Notes under the pieces: generated by a model | What the model saw: the letters and a program-made list of their open reading frames with translations, nothing else | Told to the model about the DNA's origin: nothing | The model's database searches: none | Position numbers and translations under genes: made by a program | Shown: piece after piece, positions 8,791 through 15,592 of the stretch | Position numbering within the stretch: position 1 is the first letter of the stretch | Layout of the letters: every line of letters starts with the position of its first letter | Assembly (NCBI GenBank): GCA_045107045.1 | Contig: JBGCFR010000022.1 | Span: 30,140-94,139, forward strand | Source of the DNA: Putridiphycobacter sp045107045 | GTDB taxonomy: Bacteria; Bacteroidota; Bacteroidia; Flavobacteriales_D; Crocinitomicaceae | Reading direction: 5' to 3' | DNA: 64,000 nt

Positions 8791-9318
8791 ATGAAAAAGA
8801 TATTTTTAGCCCTAGCAGTTACTTTTAGTTTAAGCTCAATTATAGCGCAGACAAACCTGAAGTTTGGTCATGTAAACTACACCGACGTTACCGACAGTAT
8901 TCCTTCAAAACTAGCTGCTGATAAAGAAATGCAACAATTTATTGCTGATGGCCAAAAGACCATTCAGGAACTGCAAACCATGCTTCAAAGAGACTATGAA
9001 GTTTATATGGGAAAAAGAGACTCATTATCACCACTATCTCGTGAGATAAAAGAAAAAAACTTGACTGAACAACAGGCTATATTAGAGAACAAACAAACGA
9101 CACTGCAGTCTGATTTAGAAGTTTATGACAACAGACTTTATAAGCCAATCGAAAACAATTTCAAAAAGGCTGTTAAAAGTGTTTCGCAAAAATATAAATT
9201 AAACTATGTTTTTGAAGAAGGGTCTTTATTATATTTAGACGGAGGTTTAAATATTACTGAAGAAGTTAAAGCTGAGCTGATTAAATTGGAAGCGTCAAGA
9301 CTATCTAGTCAAAACTAA
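8791..9318 (+). CDS. Skp/OmpH-family periplasmic chaperone, second copy
   Basis: A tandem paralogue of the preceding gene. The signal peptide (1-19) ends SSIIAQ. FGHVNYTDVTDSIPSKLAADKEMQ follows, then a long helical hairpin (about 40-130) and YNYVFEE-type C-terminal residues. Two Skp genes after bamA are usual in Bacteroidota. The 113 bp gap before this copy contains its own promoter-like box, and a strong terminator follows it. Confidence 0.88.
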   Translation: MKKIFLALAVTFSLSSIIAQTNLKFGHVNYTDVTDSIPSKLAADKEMQQFIADGQKTIQELQTMLQRDYEVYMGKRDSLSPLSREIKEKNLTEQQAILENKQTTLQSDLEVYDNRLYKPIENNFKKAVKSVSQKYKLNYVFEEGSLLYLDGGLNITEEVKAELIKLEASRLSSQN

Positions 9319-9332
9319 ATAAAACGGTATTC

Positions 9333-9368
9333 AAAAAAGGTGTCGCCCAAAAGCTGACACCTTTTTTT
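9333..9368 (+). terminator. Rho-independent terminator after the uppS-bamA-skp operon
   Basis: AAAAGGTGTC pairs with GACACCTTTT around an 11-base loop, followed by seven T residues. It separates the envelope operon from murI. Confidence 0.85.
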
Positions 9369-9369
9369 A

Positions 9370-9377
9370 TATCTTTA
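9370..9377 (+). promoter_or_regulatory. Possible -7 box for murI
   Basis: TATCTTTA differs from TAnnTTTG only in the last base. It lies just 5 bp before the murI ATG, which would give a very short or absent leader. The upstream terminator leaves little other room for a promoter. Confidence 0.25.
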
Positions 9378-9382
9378 CGTCA

Positions 9383-10180
9383 ATGAATAAACCAATTGGC
9401 ATTTTTGATTCTGGTATTGGGGGACTAACGGTCGCTCATGCTGTTTCACATTTACTACCAAATGAAACAATTATTTACTTTGGAGATACTGCACACTTGC
9501 CCTTTGGCGATAAATCGCCACAGCTAATACATTCTTTTGTAAAGGGGATTACTAATTTCTTAATCAATGAAAAAAATTGTAAAGCTGTGGTTATTGCCTG
9601 TAACACCGCTTCGGCAACATCATATGAATATTTAAGAGATCAATTTAAAGGGCATATTCCAATTATAAATGTAATTGATCCTATTATTGAAGCTATTGTC
9701 TCGAATAAGACTCACAAAAAAATTGGTCTAATTGCCACCAAAACAACAATTGAATCAGGAGTTTATCAAGAAAAAATGAATCGGCGAAATCCGGATATTC
9801 TAATGGAAGTATTACCAACTCCCCTATTAGCCCCAATGATAGAGGAAGGGTTCAGCAAAGACAAAATTAGTAGCACAGTGATTGAAAACTATCTAAGCAA
9901 TCCAAAGTTTAAAAATATTGATGCACTTATTTTAGGCTGTACTCATTATGTACTAATTAGAGATGAGATTAATGATTTTTTCAATGCCAAAGTAAAACTC
10001 TATGATTCTACTGAAATTTTAGCATTAAAAATGATCGAAATTTTCGAAAAAGAAGGGTTGCTAAATCAAGAGAAAAAGCAACCTAACGCTTTTTTTGTGT
10101 CTGATTACACAATAAGTTTCCAAAATTCTGCTACTAGATTTTACGGAGAGAACATAAATTTAGAATTGAAAACTCTATAA
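9383..10180 (+). CDS. murI: Glutamate racemase
   Basis: Converts L-glutamate to D-glutamate for peptidoglycan in the cytoplasm. The two catalytic cysteines lie in the expected motifs, ACNTASA and LGCTHY. The N-terminus PIGIFDSGIGGLTV and the YFGDTAHLPFG segment are characteristic. The length of 265 residues is normal. It ends 2 bp before the convergent stop of the TonB-dependent receptor. Confidence 0.96.
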   Translation: MNKPIGIFDSGIGGLTVAHAVSHLLPNETIIYFGDTAHLPFGDKSPQLIHSFVKGITNFLINEKNCKAVVIACNTASATSYEYLRDQFKGHIPIINVIDPIIEAIVSNKTHKKIGLIATKTTIESGVYQEKMNRRNPDILMEVLPTPLLAPMIEEGFSKDKISSTVIENYLSNPKFKNIDALILGCTHYVLIRDEINDFFNAKVKLYDSTEILALKMIEIFEKEGLLNQEKKQPNAFFVSDYTISFQNSATRFYGENINLELKTL

Positions 10181-10182
10181 CC

Positions 10183-12543
10183 CTAAAAGTATAAACGGTA
10201 CAATCCTATTGGTAATCTTCCTGTTTGATAGGTTGTAGAAATACCTTGTGTTACTTCATTATATTCCTGAAAGAAAATATTCGCTTGGTTAGTAATATTT
10301 TGCATATCTAGTGCCCATTCTTGTGTTACTTTTTTTCCAATTACTTTCAAGCCTATCCTAATATCAGCTCTAAAATAATTAGGAAATTGTTGACCAAAAG
10401 CATTTTTATTATCTCTTACCTCAACACCCAATAATTTTGATTGTTCCAAAAGAATTGGTGTATATCTTCCACCGCCGTTGTGTGTTATTTTAAAGTCAAA
10501 TGTCAATACTTTTTTGCTTTTCTTAGCGTTTTTAAAAGCGTAAGCATATCCGGCTAACACATTTAAAGTATAACCTCCATTAAATGCTGTTGAATATTCT
10601 ACACCATTGCTAGGTGTATACAAAGACTTATAAATAGAGCTGGTTAACAAAAAATAAAACCCCTTATCAAGAAATTTTTCGAGTGTAATGTCCAATCCAT
10701 AGTTTCTGCCACTTCCATCATTCACTGTACTATTCGGATAATCTTCAACAAAAGCAGAACCATAATTGGCCATTGAAAAAACACTTGAATCTTTTTCAAC
10801 AACAATGCTAAATAGAGATTGATAATATGCTTCAATCTTTGCTTGAATTCCCCATTTAAAAAAATGTTGGTACCCTAAAACGAAATGATGACTTTTTGAA
10901 AAATCAAGATTTTTGTTTGGTAATATGACTTGGTTATCCACTATATTCTCTAGATAATACAATTCTATTGGCTGCATTTGACTATGTAAACCATAACCAA
11001 ATGATAAACGGTCTTTTTCGGTAAAATTAAATGCTCCCCCTATTCTAGGCTCTATTGCTTTTTTTTGATTAAGCGTCAGCAATTGATAATGTAATCCTGT
11101 ATTAATACGAAACCTTTTCGACAAACGCCATTGATGCTGAATATAAGGTTGAACAAGAAATGTTTGCCCCTTAAAGTCTCTCAACGTTAGATAATCATTG
11201 ATTTTATTAAAATATATTGAGTCTGTTAAATTCAAAAGATAAACATCTGATTGCAAACCTGTTTTAATGACATGCTTGGCAGTAATTTTATGATTGTAAT
11301 AAATTGTATTTGTCCATTTACTAATTTTAGAATTAGTACCATAAGTCGTAAATGGATTATTAAAATCTATATCTACAGTATCATTTAAAATAGAATTAAT
11401 TCCCGTTTGAAGTGCTGAAGAAATACTTAAAAATGCTTTTTCACCTATTCTTTGTTTATGCGTTAAACCAACAATCCCCACATTAGATTGATAATAAGTA
11501 TTACTGTTATCTAGTGCATATACATCACCTGCATCAGCATCAGCAGCCAAAATATCAATATGACTCAATCCTCCAATTCCAAATAGACTAGTTATTCCTT
11601 TTTTATGCGGAAAATTTAATTTAAAAGTCAAATCCTGATATCTAGGTACAGCATTTGTGCCAATACTCAAACCAATTTTATTAAAAAATGTCAAATCATT
11701 GAAGCGATAACTTATCAAATAAGAAGCTCTTGACTCTCTATCGAGAGGCCCTTCTGCCAGAAACTCAGCCCCATTAAACCCAATTTGAAACATAAATTCA
11801 TGTTTATCAGTATTTCCATTTCTTAACTTCAAATCAAAAACTCCTGCAGTTGCATTACCGTATTCAGCTGGAAAAGCACCAGTTAAAAAGTCCGAATTTG
11901 ACAATACATTATTATTTAACATGCTAATTGGACCTCCAGTAGTACCAAATCTTGCAAAATGATTTGGGTTTGGAATATCAATGCCTTCCATTCTGTAAAG
12001 CACTCCTGTTGGAGAATTTCCTCTAATAATAACATCATTTCTGCTATCATTTCCTCCTCTGGCTCCTGCAAAGTTTTGCGCCATTCGTGACACATCATTC
12101 AAACTTCCGGCATATCGCTTGGATTCGTCAATCGAAAATGAACGGGCACTGACGGAAACCATCTTATTGATAGTTTCACCTTTCTTTTTTCCAACAACTT
12201 CAATCGTATTTAAAGCTTCAATTGTTTCAACGAGATCCACTTCTAGCACTACCTCTTTTGAACTCACTTCAACATTACTATAATGACGCGTTTCATAACC
12301 AATATATGTGATTAATATTGATTGCTTTCCAACTGGTACATCAGTCAGTTTAAAAATGCCATCCAAACTAGATATGCCACCAATAAATGGCTCACTCCCT
12401 ATTATTTCAATTTTTGCTCCAATTATTGGCTGAAAGGTTTCTTTATCTCTAACAATCCCTTTTACCACCCCTGTTATCTCCTGATTAAAAGCGAATAAGG
12501 ACACTATAAAAAAAATAGAGAATATGACTAATTTTGAGTGCAT
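10183..12543 (-). CDS. TonB-dependent receptor with carboxypeptidase-like N-terminal domain
   Basis: An outer-membrane active-transport channel of about 786 residues. The signal peptide follows ATG 12543 (MHSKLVIFSIFFIVSLFAF). A TTG five codons upstream is less likely. A CarboxypepD_reg-like domain (about 25-110, VKGIVRDKETFQPIIGAKIEI) precedes the plug (about 130-240, with NDVIIRGNSPTGVLYRMEGI) and the 22-strand barrel, which ends in the aromatic RLYF. No SusD gene is adjacent, so it is not a classical polysaccharide-utilisation pair. The substrate is unknown. The promoter-like box at 12580-12587 fits this start. Confidence 0.9.
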   Translation of the reverse strand: MHSKLVIFSIFFIVSLFAFNQEITGVVKGIVRDKETFQPIIGAKIEIIGSEPFIGGISSLDGIFKLTDVPVGKQSILITYIGYETRHYSNVEVSSKEVVLEVDLVETIEALNTIEVVGKKKGETINKMVSVSARSFSIDESKRYAGSLNDVSRMAQNFAGARGGNDSRNDVIIRGNSPTGVLYRMEGIDIPNPNHFARFGTTGGPISMLNNNVLSNSDFLTGAFPAEYGNATAGVFDLKLRNGNTDKHEFMFQIGFNGAEFLAEGPLDRESRASYLISYRFNDLTFFNKIGLSIGTNAVPRYQDLTFKLNFPHKKGITSLFGIGGLSHIDILAADADAGDVYALDNSNTYYQSNVGIVGLTHKQRIGEKAFLSISSALQTGINSILNDTVDIDFNNPFTTYGTNSKISKWTNTIYYNHKITAKHVIKTGLQSDVYLLNLTDSIYFNKINDYLTLRDFKGQTFLVQPYIQHQWRLSKRFRINTGLHYQLLTLNQKKAIEPRIGGAFNFTEKDRLSFGYGLHSQMQPIELYYLENIVDNQVILPNKNLDFSKSHHFVLGYQHFFKWGIQAKIEAYYQSLFSIVVEKDSSVFSMANYGSAFVEDYPNSTVNDGSGRNYGLDITLEKFLDKGFYFLLTSSIYKSLYTPSNGVEYSTAFNGGYTLNVLAGYAYAFKNAKKSKKVLTFDFKITHNGGGRYTPILLEQSKLLGVEVRDNKNAFGQQFPNYFRADIRIGLKVIGKKVTQEWALDMQNITNQANIFFQEYNEVTQGISTTYQTGRLPIGLYRLYF

Positions 12544-12579
12544 AAAATTTGGAAGCAAAATATTAACACATTGCTTTCA

Positions 12580-12587
12580 CAAAAATA
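12580..12587 (-). promoter_or_regulatory. Putative -7 promoter box for the TonB-dependent receptor
   Basis: Minus-strand reading TATTTTTG matches TAnnTTTG, about 36 bp before the ATG at 12543. Confidence 0.35.
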
Positions 12588-12659
12588 TGACAATTAAACT
12601 AATCTCTAAAGAACCATTTATAAAAAGCCTCGTTAATGATAGGTATTCTGATATTTTGT

Positions 12660-12667
12660 TACATTTG
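12660..12667 (+). promoter_or_regulatory. Putative -7 promoter box for gpsA
   Basis: TACATTTG is an exact TAnnTTTG match, 12 bp before the gpsA ATG, so the leader would be very short. Confidence 0.4.
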
Positions 12668-12679
12668 TTATAGAGAAAT

Positions 12680-13684
12680 ATGCAGACTCAAGAAAAAAAA
12701 ATTGCGGTAATTGGTGGAGGCAGTTGGGCAACCGCATTGGTGAAAATTTTAACTACCAAACCTGGTATAACAGTAAATTGGTGGATGCATAATGAAGCAT
12801 CCGTAGCTCATATTATAAAGTATCGACATAATCCAAAATACTTACAATCTGTAGAATTTGATTTAGAGAGAATTAATGTAGGGACTAATATCCAAGAATT
12901 AATCCAACCAGCAGATATTGTCATCATTGCAACACCCTCTGCCTATCTTTTTGAAGTTTTCGAACACTTTCCGAAACACCTTCTAAAAAACAAGTATATT
13001 TTTTCTGCTGTAAAGGGAATCATTCCGGAAATCAATGAAATTCCTGGCCAGTACTTTCAAAAATATATGGAAGTAGATGAAGATAATATTGGCATTATTT
13101 GCGGTCCTTGTCATGCTGAAGAAGTCGCCCTTGAGCGTCTGTCATATCTAACTATTGCTTGTCAAGATGAAGATATGGCAGAATATTTAGCTGATAAAAT
13201 GGCTAACAGGTTTATCAAAACAACCATTTCGGATGATATTTTTGGCACAGAATACTCAGCGGTTTTAAAAAATGTATATGCCATTGCGAGCGGCATTTGT
13301 TCAGGACTTGGTCATGGTGACAACTTTCAATCAGTCTTAATATCAAATGCCATACAAGAGATAGAAAACTTTATAGATGAAGTTAATCCAATTCATAGAG
13401 ATGTAAAGTCTTCTGCTTATTTAGGAGATTTATTGGTGACAGCTTATTCAAAATTTTCTAGAAATAGGACGTTTGGATATATGGTTGGTAAGGGGTATTC
13501 TGTAAAAATAGCACAGCTTGAAATGGATATGATTGCAGAAGGATATTTTGCGACCAAATGTCTAGTTGAAATTAATAAAGAATATGGTGTAGACATGCCA
13601 ATACTTGAAGCTGTAAACAACATTATATACGAGCGAATTGCGCCATTCATTGAGATTAAAATCTTAGCTGACAAATTATCTTAA
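12680..13684 (+). CDS. gpsA: Glycerol-3-phosphate dehydrogenase [NAD(P)+]
   Basis: Reduces dihydroxyacetone phosphate to sn-glycerol-3-phosphate for phospholipid synthesis. The N-terminal Rossmann motif is IAVIGGGSWATALVKIL. The substrate domain shows ICGPCHAEEVALE, TEYSAVLKNVYAIASGI with the conserved lysine, and SAYLGDLLVTAYSKFSRNR. The length of 334 residues is normal. It stands alone between its promoter and the riboswitch region. Confidence 0.95.
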   Translation: MQTQEKKIAVIGGGSWATALVKILTTKPGITVNWWMHNEASVAHIIKYRHNPKYLQSVEFDLERINVGTNIQELIQPADIVIIATPSAYLFEVFEHFPKHLLKNKYIFSAVKGIIPEINEIPGQYFQKYMEVDEDNIGIICGPCHAEEVALERLSYLTIACQDEDMAEYLADKMANRFIKTTISDDIFGTEYSAVLKNVYAIASGICSGLGHGDNFQSVLISNAIQEIENFIDEVNPIHRDVKSSAYLGDLLVTAYSKFSRNRTFGYMVGKGYSVKIAQLEMDMIAEGYFATKCLVEINKEYGVDMPILEAVNNIIYERIAPFIEIKILADKLS

Positions 13685-13792
13685 TCTCATACTTTTGCAT
13701 AAAATACCCTCTCTAAAATCAATCCAAATATTAGTTCTATCTTGATTTTATAAAAAAAAAATTAAAAAATCAATAAATAATACATTTTGCCT

Positions 13793-13800
13793 TATCTTTG
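13793..13800 (+). promoter_or_regulatory. Putative -7 promoter box of the metH operon
   Basis: TATCTTTG matches TAnnTTTG exactly. It lies about 23 bp before the first helix of the SAM riboswitch, so transcription would start just ahead of the aptamer. Confidence 0.5.
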
Positions 13801-13822
13801 TATCAGTTCATTTTTTAATTAA

Positions 13823-13927
13823 CTTATAAAGAAAGGTGGAGGGACCGGCCCTGTGATACCTTGGCAACCCTTGCTCTGATGCAAGAAGGTGCCAATTCCA
13901 GATATGCATTTGCCATATCACTATAAG
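13823..13927 (+). promoter_or_regulatory. SAM-I (S-box) riboswitch
   Basis: Conserved S-box core elements appear in order: GGAGGGACCGGCCC, GATACC, TTGGCAACC and AAGGTGCCAATTCC. Helix P1 is perfect over six pairs (CTTATA at 13823-13828 with TATAAG at 13922-13927). CTTGC/GCAAG forms P3 and ATATG/CATAT forms P4. S-adenosylmethionine binding represses methionine synthesis, which fits metH directly downstream. Between the aptamer and the ATG at 13982 I see no convincing terminator with a T tract, so the control may be translational. The rest of the 297 bp gap after gpsA (13685-13792) is AT-rich with nothing else recognisable. Confidence 0.92.
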
Positions 13928-13981
13928 ACAATAATAATCAATTCACATTTTTCCGGTCTCACTGCAATTCTAATTTAGAAT

Positions 13982-14962
13982 ATGCAAACAATAAAAGACA
14001 TTTTAAACGACCGAATACTTCTGCTTGATGGTGCCATGGGAACTATGATTCAAAGATATACCCTAACTGAGGAAGATTTCAGAAAGGGATGGTTCGAAAA
14101 TCACGAGAAACCGCTAAAGGGTAATAATGATTTACTATCGTTAACACGTCCCGACATAATTTCAGCCATTCATGAAGAGTATCTTGAAGCAGGATGTGAT
14201 ATAATAGAAACTAATACATTTAGTGGCACAGCAATTGCCCAGGCTGATTATGGCTTAGAAAAATATGCCTATGATATTAATTTTCATAGTGCTAAATTAG
14301 CAAAAGCAACTGCATTAAAATATTCAACCCTTACACCAAATAAACCACGATTTGTAGCCGGATCTATTGGACCAACTAACAGAACATTATCAATCTCACC
14401 AGATGTGAACGACCCAGGGTTCAGAAATATCGAGTTTAATGAATTGGTTGAGGCATATATTGAACAAATAAATGGATTAACTGATGGGGGAGCAGATATT
14501 CTTTTAGTAGAAACTGTTTTTGATACATTAAATGCGAAAGCTGCATTATTTGCCATTAATACAGTTAAAGAATCTACAGGAATTGATCTTCCAATAATGG
14601 TTTCAGGCACTATTACAGATGCTAGTGGTCGGACATTGTCAGGGCAAACAGCTGAAGCTTTTTTAATATCTATGCAACATGCTAATCTATTAAGTATTGG
14701 TTTTAATTGCGCTTTGGGTGCCAATGCCATGAAACCATACTTGAAGACCTTAAAGCGAAAGTCTGACTTTTTTGTTAGTGCTCATCCAAATGCAGGATTA
14801 CCAAACGAAATGGGTGAATATGATGAATCTCCAGAACAAATGGGTACCCAAATACAATCATTCCTAGATGAAGGGTTAGTAAATATTGTTGGAGGCTGCT
14901 GCGGAACAACACCTGATCATATTAAAAGAATGAACGAACTAATTTTAAATAATAAAAACTAA
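13982..14962 (+). CDS. metH: Methionine synthase, homocysteine-methyltransferase module (split MetH, first half)
   Basis: The N-terminal domain of cobalamin-dependent methionine synthase as a separate 326-residue protein. It binds Zn and homocysteine. The start MQTIKDILNDRILLLDGAMGTMIQ is classical, and the zinc ligands lie in GFNCALG and GGCCGTTPDHI. ETNTFSGT and GSIGPTNRTLSISPDVNDPG are also typical. In many Bacteroidota metH is split in this way. The second half is at 15593, with a QueF-like gene between. The SAM riboswitch lies 54 bp upstream. Confidence 0.95.
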   Translation: MQTIKDILNDRILLLDGAMGTMIQRYTLTEEDFRKGWFENHEKPLKGNNDLLSLTRPDIISAIHEEYLEAGCDIIETNTFSGTAIAQADYGLEKYAYDINFHSAKLAKATALKYSTLTPNKPRFVAGSIGPTNRTLSISPDVNDPGFRNIEFNELVEAYIEQINGLTDGGADILLVETVFDTLNAKAALFAINTVKESTGIDLPIMVSGTITDASGRTLSGQTAEAFLISMQHANLLSIGFNCALGANAMKPYLKTLKRKSDFFVSAHPNAGLPNEMGEYDESPEQMGTQIQSFLDEGLVNIVGGCCGTTPDHIKRMNELILNNKN

Positions 14963-14966
14963 AAAA

Positions 14967-15401
14967 ATGCCAAAATTATATCAAGAAATAGATAAAACAA
15001 TTTTAAAAGCCATTCCAAATCCAAGTAAGGAAGCGTATGAAATTAAAATTAAAATACCAGAGTTTACATTTTTAGGGGTGAAAGAACAACCCGACTTTGC
15101 GACAGTTTTCTTAACAATGTACCCTAGCAATAAAATTATTGAATTAAAATCGTTAAAGCAATACTCTTTTCATTTAAGAGACATTGTAGTGTCTTATGAA
15201 AGGTTAATCAATATTTTTTACGATCACTTAATGACTGTTTATGAACCAGAAAGATTAAGGATTTCAATGATTTGCAATCCGAGAGGTGGTATTTCAGCCA
15301 AGTTGGCAATTGATTCGGACTGGGCAGCCAGAGGCGGGAAAGAACAGTTTAAAGATTGGATTGGCCGTTCAGGGAATGACGATTGGAGCGTATTAATGTA
15401 G
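14967..15401 (+). CDS. QueF-like T-fold protein lacking the catalytic cysteine
   Basis: The 144-residue protein aligns by eye with type I QueF (preQ0 reductase). It has PEFT...QPDFAT with the proton-donor Asp, the ELKSLKQYSF substrate motif (family pattern E-[SL]-K-S-x-K-x-Y), a Glu at the substrate-recognition position (SYERLIN) and NPRGGIS near the end. The segment that in Bacillus QueF reads SLCPKTG is FLGVKE here: the nucleophilic Cys is Gly and one residue is lost. The His before the substrate Glu is Tyr. It cannot make the thioimide intermediate in the known way, so preQ0 reduction is unlikely. It lies 4 bp after the first metH gene, under the SAM riboswitch, which suggests a role tied to methionine or folate metabolism (inference). 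Confidence 0.75.
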   Translation: MPKLYQEIDKTILKAIPNPSKEAYEIKIKIPEFTFLGVKEQPDFATVFLTMYPSNKIIELKSLKQYSFHLRDIVVSYERLINIFYDHLMTVYEPERLRISMICNPRGGISAKLAIDSDWAARGGKEQFKDWIGRSGNDDWSVLM

Positions 15402-15592
15402 TTCGCTGCACTAACAGATAAAAGACCGCTGACGCTTCTAGACATAGGACCGCTGCGCTCAAAGACGCAAGACCGCTAGTGATGAAAGACTAGTATAGTG
15501 GCTTTGCAGTAAATAGTCTAAAATCTAGTATCAAAAATAAAATAAGTCTAGTATCTAGAAGTAAAACGGTCTAGAAGTCTAGCATCAAAAAA
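15402..15592 (+). repeat. Short-repeat spacer rich in CTAG and GACCGCT
   Basis: A 191 bp non-coding spacer between the QueF-like gene and the second metH gene. It holds eight CTAG tetramers between 15438 and 15582, three copies of GACCGCT (15424, 15448, 15471) and repeated AGTCTAG/TCTAGTATC units. It is richer in G and C at its left end than the nearby DNA. No reading frame, terminator or promoter consensus stands out. Confidence 0.6.

Noticed and set aside
13823..13927. SAM-II or cobalamin riboswitch
   Set aside because: The GGGACCGGCCC, GGCAACC and GGTGCCAATTCC blocks and the four-helix layout are those of SAM-I; no B12-box sequence is seen.
14284..14730. A 148-codon antisense open frame inside the first metH gene
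   Set aside because: It lies wholly antisense to a well-conserved enzyme, has no recognisable protein features and no promoter or start signal of its own.
14967..15401. Annotation as a functional preQ0 reductase (queF)
   Set aside because: The active-site Cys is replaced by Gly with a one-residue deletion, so the known mechanism is not possible.
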